Below are positions 37,176 through 45,424 of a stretch of 64,000 nt of DNA, piece by piece (the first letter of the stretch is position 1; every line of letters starts with the position of its first letter). The translations under genes and the position numbers were made by a program. The stretch spans positions 2,418,001 to 2,482,000 of the forward strand of contig NZ_CP146091.1 of NCBI RefSeq assembly GCF_037023145.1. Reading direction: 5' to 3'. The DNA comes from Ralstonia sp. RRA (GTDB taxonomy: Bacteria; Pseudomonadota; Gammaproteobacteria; Burkholderiales; Burkholderiaceae). The notes under the pieces are model-generated. The model had not been told where the DNA came from and did not search any database. It saw only the letters and a list, made by a program, of their open reading frames with translations.

Positions 37176-37202
37176 CGCGCGAGTTGCTGTTCAAATGACA
37201 AC

Positions 37203-37231
37203 GGGGCGATCCAGTCAAACCGGACCGCCCC
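37203..37231. terminator. hairpin between convergent lysE-like and tusA-like genes
   Basis: GGGGCGATCC and GGACCGCCCC form a 10-bp stem with one mismatch around a 9-base loop, placed 27 bases after the exporter stop codon. T-runs are short, so efficiency is uncertain. Confidence 0.55.
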
Positions 37232-37255
37232 ATTCGTCGTAAGCGCGTTGCCGGA

Positions 37256-37483
37256 TCAGCGGCGGCGCATATAAAACGTGAAGACCTTGTCGTGCTCGCT
37301 GTGCTCCAGCAGCTCGTTGCCGGTTTGCTTGGCGAACGCCTGGAAGTCGCGCGTGGCGCCAGGGTCGGTGGCGAGAATCTTGAGCACGTCGCCGCTCTGC
37401 ATATCGGCAAGCGCCTTCTTCGTGCGCAGGATGGGCAGCGGGCAGTTCAGGCCGCGTGCGTCAACTTCCTTCTGGAACTCCAT
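37256..37483 (-). CDS. TusA/SirA-like sulfur-carrier family protein
   Basis: A 75-residue protein starting at the ATG at 37483 (MEFQKEVDARGLNCPLPILR). AGAGGAAG sits just upstream, which favours this start over the longer frame to 37522. The CPxP motif (C14-P-L-P) in GLNCPLPILRTKKAL is the persulfide-carrying site of TusA-like proteins. It probably acts in cytoplasmic sulfur transfer (2-thiouridine, Fe-S or molybdenum-cofactor pathways). The neighbours give no further clue. Confidence 0.9.
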   Translation of the reverse strand: MEFQKEVDARGLNCPLPILRTKKALADMQSGDVLKILATDPGATRDFQAFAKQTGNELLEHSEHDKVFTFYMRRR

Positions 37484-37534
37484 GTCTTCCTCTGGGTTTC
37501 GAGCGAACAAGCTTGGGGGCACTGCTCGCGTAAG

Positions 37535-38116
37535 TCATTCCGCTATTGTAACGAGCCGCGTCGGTTGCCACCGACGCGGCGGCGGCTCGGCGGGCTCTCC
37601 GGTGCGGATGTCGATGTAGCTCACGGGCAAGCCGCGTGCCGTCAGAAAATCAGCCACGGCATAACCGGTACCGGCCGTCCACGGGCGCACTTTCTCAAAC
37701 GGCTTCAGGCGGTACTCGACCAGTTCTTCCGACAGCGCGATCTCACCATCGGCCACCACGTGGTAGGCAATGATCAGCTCGTTCTTGCGGATGAACTCGT
37801 ACACACCGATCAGCGAGATCGATTGCGCGTCGAGATTGGTTTCTTCCTTCAGCTCGCGTGCGATGCCCTCTTCGGGCGTTTCGTCACGCTCCATGAAACC
37901 GGTGACGAGCGCGAACATGCCTTCGGGCCACAACGCATTGCGCGCCAGGAACATCTGTCCACGATATTCGACCACCGCTGCCAGCACCGGCAGCGGATTG
38001 TTCCAGTGGACAAAGCCACAATCCGGCGCCGGGCATGCGATGCGCAGGCGTCCGGCGTTGTGCTGCTCGACGAGCGGCGTGGCGCATTGCGGGCAGAAGC
38101 GGTAGTCGAAGCTCAT
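37535..38116 (-). CDS. NUDIX hydrolase with N-terminal zinc ribbon (NudC/ADP-ribose pyrophosphatase-like)
   Basis: A 193-residue protein from the ATG at 38116 (MSFDYRFCPQCATPL). The zinc ribbon is CPQC...CPAPDC (residues 8-30). The Nudix box is G-x5-E-x7-REL-x-EE-x-N (GFMERDETPEEG then IARELKEETNLDA). It hydrolyses a nucleoside diphosphate linked to another group, possibly NAD(H) or ADP-ribose. It lacks the full N-terminal domain of E. coli NudC and is shorter, so substrate is uncertain. It is 29 bp downstream of ltaE on the same strand. Confidence 0.85.
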   Translation of the reverse strand: MSFDYRFCPQCATPLVEQHNAGRLRIACPAPDCGFVHWNNPLPVLAAVVEYRGQMFLARNALWPEGMFALVTGFMERDETPEEGIARELKEETNLDAQSISLIGVYEFIRKNELIIAYHVVADGEIALSEELVEYRLKPFEKVRPWTAGTGYAVADFLTARGLPVSYIDIRTGEPAEPPPRRWQPTRLVTIAE

Positions 38117-38145
38117 GGTGGTGAGATGGGCGGGTTGACGACGAA

Positions 38146-39192
38146 TCAGGCGGCGTGTTCGCAGGCTTGGCGGATGTCGGCGGCAAAGGCTTCCACCGTC
38201 TCGGGCTGCACGTCCCACGAGCACATCAGGCGGCAGCCACCTGCACCGATGAACGTGTAGAACTTCCAGCCACGTGCGCGCAGTGCTTCGATGGCCGGCA
38301 ACGGCAGCTCGGCAAACACGGCGTTCGATTCGGTGGGGAACATGATGCGCACGCCGGGCACATCAACGATGCGCGAATGCAGCAGTTGCGCCATCGCGTT
38401 GCCGTGGCGCGCGTTGCGCAACCAGACGTCGTTCTCCAGCAAGCCCAGCCACGGTGCGGAGATAAAGCGCATCTTCGAAGCAAGCTGCCCCGCCTGCTTG
38501 ACGCGATACGCAAAGTCTTCCGCCAGACGTCGATCGAAGAAGACGACCGCCTCGCCCACCGGCAGGCCATTCTTCGTGCCGCCAAAGCACAGCACATCCA
38601 CGCCCGCGCGCCAGGTGACTTCCGACGGATGTACGCCGAGCGACGCCACCGCGTTGGCAAAGCGCGCGCCATCCATATGCACGCGCAATTGGCGACGCTT
38701 GGCAATCGCCGCAATCGCACGCACCTCTTCCACCGTGTAGACCGTACCCACCTCCGTCGACTGCGTGAGCGAGACGACCTTGGGCTTCGGGTAGTGGATG
38801 TCGGAGCGTCGCGTGACCAGCGCCTCCACCGCATCGGGCGTGAGCTTGCCGTTCTCGCCCTTGGCGGTCAGCAGCTTGGAGCCGTTGGAGAAGAACTCCG
38901 GGCCGCCGCACTCGTCCGTCTCGATATGCGCCAGCTCGTGGCAGATGACCGAGTGGTATGACTGGCACAGCGATGACAGCGCCAGCGAGTTGGCCGCCGT
39001 GCCATTGAAGACAAAGAAGACTTCGCAGTCGGTCTCGAACAGGTCACGAATGCGATCGCACACGCGCTGCGTCCAGGAGTCATCGCCATACGCGGGCTCG
39101 TGGCCGCTGCCGTTGGCTTCCAGGAAGTACTTCAGCGATTCCGGGCAGAAGCCCGCGTAGTTGTCAGAGGCGAAATGTTGCATGGGCTGCAT
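38146..39192 (-). CDS. ltaE: low-specificity L-threonine aldolase
   Basis: A 348-residue PLP fold-type I enzyme. It has FNGTAANSLAL, CHELAHIETDECGGPEF, LTQSTEVGTVYT, HMDGARFANAV (Asp-Arg substrate/PLP contacts) and the lysine in CFGGTKNGLPVGEAVVFF. It cleaves threonine or allo-threonine to glycine and acetaldehyde in the cytoplasm. Starts at 39192 (MQPMQHFASDNYAGF) or 39183 are both possible; the frame extends further upstream only with poor composition. Operon-like spacing to the tautomerase gene upstream (31 bp). Confidence 0.92.
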   Translation of the reverse strand: MQPMQHFASDNYAGFCPESLKYFLEANGSGHEPAYGDDSWTQRVCDRIRDLFETDCEVFFVFNGTAANSLALSSLCQSYHSVICHELAHIETDECGGPEFFSNGSKLLTAKGENGKLTPDAVEALVTRRSDIHYPKPKVVSLTQSTEVGTVYTVEEVRAIAAIAKRRQLRVHMDGARFANAVASLGVHPSEVTWRAGVDVLCFGGTKNGLPVGEAVVFFDRRLAEDFAYRVKQAGQLASKMRFISAPWLGLLENDVWLRNARHGNAMAQLLHSRIVDVPGVRIMFPTESNAVFAELPLPAIEALRARGWKFYTFIGAGGCRLMCSWDVQPETVEAFAADIRQACEHAA

Positions 39193-39223
39193 CGCGGGCC
39201 GGCGGCGTGATTGAGGGAAGGCG

Positions 39224-39412
39224 TTACTTCTGTTCCGACCAGAGCACGCCGCCGGTCGCCCAGTTCTCGCGCTTGACGTCGTTGATGATGATGTCGACCG
39301 CGCCCGGCACACAGCCCAGGGTTTCGCAGGTGACGCGCGTCACTTCTTCGACGAGCTTCTTTTTCTGCTCGACGGTACGGCCTTCAAACATCTCGATATG
39401 GAAAGTCGGCAT
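39224..39412 (-). CDS. 4-oxalocrotonate tautomerase family protein
   Basis: A 62-residue protein starting MPTFHIEMFEGRTVEQKKKL. Pro2 becomes the catalytic N-terminal proline after Met removal. The length is exactly that of the tautomerase family, and VPGAVDIIINDVKRENWATGG is the usual second half. It catalyses keto-enol tautomerisation; the natural substrate is unknown. Same strand as the aldolase genes on both sides. Confidence 0.92.
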   Translation of the reverse strand: MPTFHIEMFEGRTVEQKKKLVEEVTRVTCETLGCVPGAVDIIINDVKRENWATGGVLWSEQK

Positions 39413-39441
39413 GGTGTCTCCGGTGTAAGCGATTCGCGTGT

Positions 39442-40227
39442 TCAGTCGCGATATGAAGCGTCAATTTTATCCAGTTTGCGCAGCAGGGCCGGCCACTCCA
39501 TCCCCCCTTCAATCGCGCCGCCGTCTTCCAGCTGTTCAGCGGCGCGGTCGGCCACGTGCGGCGCGGGCGAGACCACCTCGCCTGCAGTCAGCGCCTGGAT
39601 CTGGATCTCGCAGGCCTTGATGAGCGTGGCCATCAACACATGGGCCTCTGCCACGGTGCGGCCGATCGTGAGCGTGCCGTGATTGCGCAGCAGCATAGCG
39701 AACTGGGCCCCAAGCGATGCGGTCAGGCGTGTGCCCTCTTCCGGCGAGAAGGCCAAGCCCTCGTAGTCGTGATACGCCACGCGTTTGTGAAAGCGCAGTG
39801 CATGCTGCGACAGCGGCAGCAGCCCGTGCTTCTGCGCGGAAACTGCAATGCCCGCCGTGTTGTGCAGGTGGATCACGCAATGCGCATCGGGGCGCGCCGC
39901 ATGCACAGCCGCGTGCAGCGCAAAGCCCGTGACGTTCACCGACGGCCGTGTTGCAGCGTCAGGCCAATCGCCAACGAGCTGGCCGGCACCATTGATCTTG
40001 ACCAGGTTGGACGCGGTGATCTCGTCGAAGGCCAGGCCGAAAGCGTTGATGAGGAAGTGATCCGGCTCGCCCGGAACGGTGGCCGACAGGTGGGTGTAGA
40101 TCAGGTCATCCCAGCCGTTGAGCGCGGCCAGTCGATAGGCGGCGGCCAGGTCGACGCGTACTGCGCGCTCGGCTTCGCTGATCTCGCCCCCGGGCACAAC
40201 GGCGCCGGGGCGCAGGGCAAAAGACAT
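39442..40227 (-). CDS. class II aldolase/adducin family protein
   Basis: A 261-residue protein. Family motifs are NGWDDLIYTHLSATVPGEPD at residues about 38-57, CVIHLHNTAGIAVSA (zinc-binding histidines) and LLRNHGTLTIGRTVAEA. Members cleave sugar phosphates (fuculose- or ribulose-phosphate type) or have lost aldolase activity; this one belongs to the adducin-like branch by its length. It is the first gene of a minus-strand run with the tautomerase, ltaE and NUDIX genes, and has a GGAGG-like RBS region (TGGAGGAGCCCC). Substrate unknown. Confidence 0.87.
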   Translation of the reverse strand: MSFALRPGAVVPGGEISEAERAVRVDLAAAYRLAALNGWDDLIYTHLSATVPGEPDHFLINAFGLAFDEITASNLVKINGAGQLVGDWPDAATRPSVNVTGFALHAAVHAARPDAHCVIHLHNTAGIAVSAQKHGLLPLSQHALRFHKRVAYHDYEGLAFSPEEGTRLTASLGAQFAMLLRNHGTLTIGRTVAEAHVLMATLIKACEIQIQALTAGEVVSPAPHVADRAAEQLEDGGAIEGGMEWPALLRKLDKIDASYRD

Positions 40228-40314
40228 GGGGCTCCTCCAATGGAGGAGGCATTCTAGAACGTACGTGCTGCATGAGCGAGATGCGGCGCGGCGACCTGCG
40301 CTACATGCAGTCCA

Positions 40315-41556
40315 TCACGCACGTACGGGATAGAGGGGCGAAGCACGCTTGACCGCAATGAAGATGGCCACGCCCACCACCAGCGACACCGCCGCCACCG
40401 CCAGCGATGCACTGAAGCCGCCCGTAGCGGCAAACAGCCGATTGGCCAGCGGCGGCCCAGCAATCTGGCCAATGCCATAGGCAGCCGTCATCAGCCCCAT
40501 CAGGCGCGGTGCGGCGTGCGGCCACAGCCGGCGTGCCTCGCGCATGGCAAACAGCGTGATCGCCGTAAATGGCAGGCCAAGCAGCGTGCTCGACAACGCC
40601 AGCCCTGCCACCGTTGGCCAGACGATGCTGACTGCCACGGCAACCGCCTGCATGGCATATGCCGTGGCGAGCAGCGAACGGTTATCGCGCGCCAGGCTGA
40701 TCCGCGTTGAGAGAAACGCCCCCAGTGCCACACCCGCGCCAAACATCGGCCAGAACAGATCGGGCCAGATCGAGCCGGCCGGCAGCACCTTGCGCGCGAT
40801 CACCGGCAGGAAGGTGGCGGTGATGATGTAGCCGAAGCCGGCCAGGCCGTACGCCAGTGTGATGGCGGTGGTGGGTGCGTCCAGACTCGGCGCGGCAGCG
40901 GTTGCTGCCGTGGCGGGCGCGGCCGCATGGGCGTGCAATTCCGGGCGGATGGTCGACCACACCGCCACCGTCAGCAGCGCCGACAACACGCCAAACGCGA
41001 TCCACGCCGACGTTGCATGCCAACCCAGCGCCACCATGCCGCTGGCCGCCAGACCCGGAATGGCAATGCCCAGCCCCGGCCCGCAGAAGATGATGCCACC
41101 CAGCGCCGCATGCCCCAGCTCCGTCAGCTTGTGCAGGCACCAGCCCGCCGTGAACACAAACACCAGTGCGCTTGCCATGCCGGCCGCAAAGCGCAGCACG
41201 AGCCACGCCGGCTGGCCCTGCAGCAGCCCCATCCCCGCCGTGAGCAGCACTGTGGCGATCAGGCCCGTGCGGATCAGCCGCGCTGCATCACCGCGCACGG
41301 CCATGCAGGCCAGCGCACCAAGGAAGTAGCCCAGATAGTTGCCCGTGGCCAGCCAGCTCCCCTGCGCCAGCGACAGGCTGCCGTCGTGCAGCATCATCGG
41401 CAGAATCGGGGTGAAAGCGAAGCGGCCGATGCCCATCGCCACGGACAGCGCAACCATGCCGGCAATTGCCACGCGCCAAGCCGCACCGCGCGTGTCATGT
41501 GCAGCGGGCAATGAAGAGGAGGAAAGCGTGGACGAGGATGACAGCGCGGATTGCAT
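40315..41556 (-). CDS. MFS transporter, YbfB-like
   Basis: A 413-residue protein with about 12 hydrophobic segments, from the ATG at 41556 (MQSALSSSSTLSSSSLPAAH). VAMGIGRFAFTPILPMML is typical of YbfB-type MFS proteins, and GYLLG-like GNYLGYFLGALA follows. The longer frame to 41736 would run into the LysR gene and is rejected. It is transcribed divergently from the LysR-type regulator at 41659, which probably controls it in response to the exported or imported compound, identity unknown. Confidence 0.88.
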   Translation of the reverse strand: MQSALSSSSTLSSSSLPAAHDTRGAAWRVAIAGMVALSVAMGIGRFAFTPILPMMLHDGSLSLAQGSWLATGNYLGYFLGALACMAVRGDAARLIRTGLIATVLLTAGMGLLQGQPAWLVLRFAAGMASALVFVFTAGWCLHKLTELGHAALGGIIFCGPGLGIAIPGLAASGMVALGWHATSAWIAFGVLSALLTVAVWSTIRPELHAHAAAPATAATAAAPSLDAPTTAITLAYGLAGFGYIITATFLPVIARKVLPAGSIWPDLFWPMFGAGVALGAFLSTRISLARDNRSLLATAYAMQAVAVAVSIVWPTVAGLALSSTLLGLPFTAITLFAMREARRLWPHAAPRLMGLMTAAYGIGQIAGPPLANRLFAATGGFSASLAVAAVSLVVGVAIFIAVKRASPLYPVRA

Positions 41557-41658
41557 GGGGATACCCGGATGGGGAGATCGGTACCTCATCGTACGCAACG
41601 CGGTGCATTCCGAAAAATGAATTATATTGAACGAATTCATTAGCATTCGAGATGCATC
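41557..41658. promoter_or_regulatory. divergent MFS / LysR promoter with dyad operator
   Basis: AT-rich compared with its flanks. It contains a perfect 8-bp dyad AATGAATT-N10-AATTCATT at 41616-41641, centred about 30 bp before the LysR ATG. This is the size and position expected for a LysR-type recognition site that autoregulates its own gene and activates the divergent transporter. Confidence 0.7.
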
Positions 41659-42576
41659 ATGGATCTGGCCTCGCTTGAAATCTTCCGGACCGTCGTGCGC
41701 GAAGGCGGCGTCACACGGGCGGCCCAGCAGTTGCATCGCGTGCAGTCGAACGTGACCACGCGCATCCGCCAGTTGGAAACGTCACTGGGGGTGCAGCTGT
41801 TTGTGCGCGAGGGCAAGCGCATGGTGCTGACGCCCGCCGGCCAGACGTTGCTGACCTATGCGGACGACATCCTCCGCCTGGCCGCCGAAGCCCGACAGGC
41901 CGTCCAGCCGCGCGAGCCGCACGGGCGCCTGCGCATTGCCTCGATGGAGAGCACCGCTGCCAGCCGCCTGCCCGGCCTGCTCGCCACGTTGCACCAGCGC
42001 TGGCCGCGCGTGCAGCTGGAGCTGGTGACCATGCCGACGCGCCAGTCGATCCAGGCGCTGTCGAACTTTGAAGTCGACTGCGCCTTCGTTGCGGAAACCG
42101 CCTGCCTGGTCAACACACGCGCCGCGCTCACGACGCTGCCTGCCTTTACCGAAGAATTGGTGCTGATCGCCCACCGCGCGCATCCGCCCATCCGCCGCGC
42201 TGCCGATGTGCAGACGCCTGCCCTGCTCGCCTTCGAAGCCGGCTGCGCCTACCGGCAACTGATCGAAGACTGGTTTGAGGCTGGCGGCGTGGCGCCGTCA
42301 CGCGTGCTGGAACTCGGTTCGTACCACGCCATCATCGCGTGCGCAGCGGCGGGGATTGGCGTCGCGCTGGTGCCGCGCTCGGTGCTGGAGCTGTACTCGA
42401 ACGCGCCGGACATCAGCATCCACGCGCTCAACAAACCCGGGCGCGTCGACACCATCCTTGCCTGGCATCGCGACATGGCGGGGCCGGCGCTGCAGGCGCT
42501 CGTGCAGGTGCTGAGCGAGCCGCATGCCACGGCGGACGCGGCCACCCCTGCCGCCGGTGAAGCCATCGCCGCCTAA
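41659..42576 (+). CDS. LysR-type transcriptional regulator
   Basis: A 305-residue regulator. The winged helix-turn-helix spans residues 1-60 (MDLASLEIFRTVVREGGVTR, AAQQLHRVQSNVTTRIRQLE). The periplasmic-binding-like effector domain covers about 90-290 (GRLRIASMESTAASRLPGLL through the second lobe GIGVALVPRSVLELY). It probably senses a small molecule and controls the divergent MFS gene. Length matches the family. Confidence 0.93.
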   Translation: MDLASLEIFRTVVREGGVTRAAQQLHRVQSNVTTRIRQLETSLGVQLFVREGKRMVLTPAGQTLLTYADDILRLAAEARQAVQPREPHGRLRIASMESTAASRLPGLLATLHQRWPRVQLELVTMPTRQSIQALSNFEVDCAFVAETACLVNTRAALTTLPAFTEELVLIAHRAHPPIRRAADVQTPALLAFEAGCAYRQLIEDWFEAGGVAPSRVLELGSYHAIIACAAAGIGVALVPRSVLELYSNAPDISIHALNKPGRVDTILAWHRDMAGPALQALVQVLSEPHATADAATPAAGEAIAA

Positions 42577-42577
42577 A

Positions 42578-42603
42578 CTGGATCAATAAGCTGGATCAAT
42601 AAG
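42578..42603 (+). repeat. two direct 13-bp repeats after lysR-type gene
   Basis: CTGGATCAATAAG occurs twice in a row, directly after the LysR stop codon and 60 bp before the nfeD ATG. A partial third unit (CTGAATACA) follows. No function is evident. Confidence 0.85.
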
Positions 42604-42663
42604 CTGAATACAACGACCCCGCCGCCGGTCTAACAGCAAAGGCGGTCACCAACGGAGGCTGTC

Positions 42664-44088
42664 ATGCGACGGTCGTCTCGTGCAGCACAGTGCATGGCGT
42701 GGATGGCGGGCGTGCTGACCGCCGCGTGGAGTTGCCTGGCGCTCGCCGCTGCGCCGGTCGTGGTGCTGCCGCTCACGGGTGCCATCGGACCAGCCAGCGC
42801 TGCTTATGTCGTGCACGGGTTGGAAGAGGCGCGCAAGCAAGGCGCGCAGCTCGTGGTGCTGGAGATGGATACACCGGGTGGGCTGGACGCATCGATGCGG
42901 CAGATCATCCAGGCCATCCTCGCCTCTCCGGTGCCGGTGGCGGGCTATGTCGCGCCGGGGGGAGCACGCGCAGCCAGTGCCGGCACCTACATTCTCTATG
43001 CCTGCCATATTGCCGCGATGGCGCCGGCCACCAACCTGGGGGCGGCATCCCCGGTGGCAATCGGTATCGGCGGGCATGCGCCGGCTGGCCCGGCACCCAA
43101 CCCAACCAATCCAGGCGATGCCGCCAAACCGGCCAGCGCCCCTGCTGCCCCCACCTCTTCGAGCAACGAAGACACCCTCGCCCGCAAGCAGATGCACGAT
43201 GCTGCGGCATACATCCGGGGCCTGGCGCAACTGCGCGGCCGCAACGCCGAATGGGGCGAACGCGCTGTCCGCGAAGCCGTGAGCCTGGACGCATCGGAAG
43301 CGGCCAGCCAGCGCGTGATCGACCTCATCGCCAGCGATGTGCCCGACCTGCTCAAGCAAGTGGATGGCCGCGCGCTGCGTACCGCCACGGGCCCCGTCAC
43401 GCTACACACCGCAGACGCCCAGACGGTGACGCTGGAGCCCGGCTGGCGCAACCACTTCCTCGCGGTCATCACCGATCCGAGCCTCGCATTGTTGCTGCTC
43501 ACCGTGGGCGTGTATGCGCTGATCTTCGAGTTCTCCACGCCGGGCATGGTGGTACCGGGCATCCTCGGCGCGGTGTGCATTCTGGTGGCGCTGTACGGGC
43601 TGCAGATGCTGCCGATCAACTACGCGGGGCTGGCGTTGATCTCGCTCGGCCTTGGTTGCATGGTGGCCGAGGCGTTCCTGCCGACCTTTGGCGCGTTGGG
43701 TATGGGCGGCATCGTCGCGTTCATCCTGGGCGCGGTGATGCTGATCGACACGCAGACACCGGGCTTTGGCGTACCGCTGCCGCTGATCTTCGGCCTGGCG
43801 TTCGTCAGTCTGACGGTCATCCTGGCGGTCTCCAGCCTGGCCGTGCGTGCGCGGCGGCGCCCCAAGGTGGCCGGCGGCGACACGCTGATCGGCATGACCG
43901 GTGAAGTCGTCGACGTTGATACGCCAGATGCCGATGCCGACAGCGACGGCTGGGCCCGCATCCACGGCGAGCGCTGGCGCGTGCGCTGCGACGGCGGCAT
44001 CGCTCGCGGTGATCAAGTCCGCGTGATCGCCCGGCACGGTCTGACGTTGATGGTCGAACCGGTGGCCCCAATCGGCGCGTCTTCATAA
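42664..44088 (+). CDS. nfeD: NfeD-type membrane-bound serine protease
   Basis: A 474-residue protein. The signal/anchor is residues 1-30. The ClpP-like serine protease domain has nucleophile S105 ([11 protein letters not shown]) and general base K175 ([13 protein letters not shown]). Then come four transmembrane segments (about 275-390) and a C-terminal soluble OB-fold domain ([24 protein letters not shown]). A Pro/Ala-rich insertion of about 25 residues ([16 protein letters not shown]) lies between the two catalytic residues. NfeD acts with a partner slipin, encoded next door, in membrane microdomain or stomatin-cleaving quality control. RBS GGAGG is 6 bp before the ATG. Confidence 0.93.
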   Translation: MRRSSRAAQCMAWMAGVLTAAWSCLALAAAPVVVLPLTGAIGPASAAYVVHGLEEARKQGAQLVVLEMDTPGGLDASMRQIIQAILASPVPVAGYVAPGGARAASAGTYILYACHIAAMAPATNLGAASPVAIGIGGHAPAGPAPNPTNPGDAAKPASAPAAPTSSSNEDTLARKQMHDAAAYIRGLAQLRGRNAEWGERAVREAVSLDASEAASQRVIDLIASDVPDLLKQVDGRALRTATGPVTLHTADAQTVTLEPGWRNHFLAVITDPSLALLLLTVGVYALIFEFSTPGMVVPGILGAVCILVALYGLQMLPINYAGLALISLGLGCMVAEAFLPTFGALGMGGIVAFILGAVMLIDTQTPGFGVPLPLIFGLAFVSLTVILAVSSLAVRARRRPKVAGGDTLIGMTGEVVDVDTPDADADSDGWARIHGERWRVRCDGGIARGDQVRVIARHGLTLMVEPVAPIGASS

Positions 44089-44099
44089 GGAGAAGAAAC

Positions 44100-44849
44100 A
44101 TGCTCTACGGATTCTTCAGTGCAGGCGGCTTCATCTTCCTAGCCGTGCTGCTGATCATCTCGTCGTTCCGCGTACTGCGCGAGTACGAGCGCGGCGTGGT
44201 GTTCCTGCTGGGCCGTTTCTGGCGTGTAAAGGGGCCGGGCCTGGTGCTCATCATCCCGGCCATCCAGCAGATGGTGCGTGTGGACCTGCGCACGGTGGTG
44301 ATGGACGTGCCGCCGCAGGATGTGATCTCGCACGACAACGTATCGGTCAAGGTCAACGCGGTGGTGTACTTCCGCGTGGTCGACCCGGAGCGCGCCATCA
44401 TCCAGGTCGCCAATTTTCTGGAGGCGACCAGCCAGTTGGCGCAGACCACGCTGCGGGCCATTCTCGGCAAGCACGAACTGGACGAGATGCTGGCCGAACG
44501 CGAGAAGCTCAACCTCGACATCCAGAAGGTGCTCGACATCCAGACCGACCCGTGGGGCATCAAGATCGCCAACGTGGAGATCAAGCACGTCGACCTGAAT
44601 GAATCGATGATCCGTGCGATTGCGCGTCAGGCTGAGGCCGAGCGCGAACGACGCGCCAAGGTCATTCACGCAGAGGGTGAATTGCAGGCTTCGGAGAAAT
44701 TGCTGGAAGCCGCACGCATGCTGTCGCAGCAGCCTGAGGCCATCCAATTGCGCTACCTGCAAACGCTTACGCAGATTGCTGGTGACAAGAGTTCGACGAT
44801 TGTGTTTCCGTTGCCGATGGAGGTGTTGGGGGCTTTGAAGAAGGCTTAG
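44100..44849 (+). CDS. slipin/stomatin-like SPFH protein
   Basis: A 249-residue membrane protein. The N-terminal transmembrane helix is residues 7-25. The SPFH/band-7 domain spans about 25-190 ([37 protein letters not shown]). A C-terminal coiled coil carries [19 protein letters not shown], and the protein ends in LPMEVLGAL. It starts 11 bp after the nfeD stop codon with AAGGAG in between, the standard NfeD-slipin pair. It forms oligomers in the inner membrane; the NfeD protease domain may cleave its C-terminus. Confidence 0.93.
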   Translation: MLYGFFSAGGFIFLAVLLIISSFRVLREYERGVVFLLGRFWRVKGPGLVLIIPAIQQMVRVDLRTVVMDVPPQDVISHDNVSVKVNAVVYFRVVDPERAIIQVANFLEATSQLAQTTLRAILGKHELDEMLAEREKLNLDIQKVLDIQTDPWGIKIANVEIKHVDLNESMIRAIARQAEAERERRAKVIHAEGELQASEKLLEAARMLSQQPEAIQLRYLQTLTQIAGDKSSTIVFPLPMEVLGALKKA

Positions 44850-44900
44850 CGGCACGGTTGGCACGCTATGGATGTTGTTGGTGCATCCCTTGTTTCATCC

Positions 44901-45366
44901 CCTGCCGGGGCTGACTCACTTTCTTTGTCTTGCCAAAGAAAGTAAGCAAAGAAAGGCGCGCCCGATGCGGCGAAAGACTCCTTGAATTTATGTCGCAAGG
45001 AGGGGAAGGGAAAAACTCGCTGCGCTCAAACAGTTTCCCTTCCTTTTTCCTCCTTGCAACAGAAATTCAAGGCGCCGCATAGGGCAGGGAAAGTCAAAGG
45101 CAAAAAGACAAACCATCTGGGCACCAGCCAGAACGACAAAGGCCAACCTCGCGAGGGTTGGCCTTTTCTTTTGACGTTGGGCCCTTGATGGCGCCTTGGA
45201 TTTTTGTTGCGGGGAGGATAAAGAAGGGAGGCTTGTCTGAGCGCAGCGAGTTTGCCTCCCTTCCCTCCCCGCGACAAAAATCCAAGGAGGGGGTCGCCAT
45301 CTCGGGCGCGCCTTTCTTTGCTTACTTTCTTTGGCAAGACAAAGAAAGTGAGTCGGGCCCGGCAGG
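44901..45366. repeat. 466-bp nested inverted-repeat (cruciform) intergenic element
   Basis: Outer arms 44901-44965 and 45302-45366 are 65-bp reverse complements with about two mismatches; both include ACTTTCTTTGTCTTGCCAAA or its complement. Inside lie two long imperfect hairpins, 44980-45072 and 45194-45287, each starting CCTTGAATT/CCTTGGATT and ending in its complement. The two hairpins also share inverted segments with each other (CTCGCTGCGCTCA and TGAGCGCAGCGAG). A central terminator-like hairpin occupies 45138-45166. It fills the gap between the convergent slipin gene and pelG. I see no protein gene in it. Confidence 0.93.
45138..45167. terminator. central terminator hairpin in the cruciform element
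   Basis: AAAGGCCAACC and GGTTGGCCTTT flank a CG-rich loop, followed on the plus strand by TTTTCTTTT. It could terminate transcripts from slipin (+) and the pel operon (-), both of which end nearby. Confidence 0.75.
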
Positions 45367-45424
45367 GCACGAAAGGGAGGTGGACCACCAAGACCAAAAC
45401 CAACCGCCCCTTCCCGTCATCATG

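Noticed and set aside
42690..43904. 404-codon plus-strand frame inside nfeD
   Set aside because: Gly/Arg/His-rich shadow in the +2 frame of nfeD, with no RBS and no domain.
44850..45424. Small protein genes within the palindromic element
   Set aside because: Frames found there are produced by the repeat arms and read equally on both strands; none has a RBS or domain.
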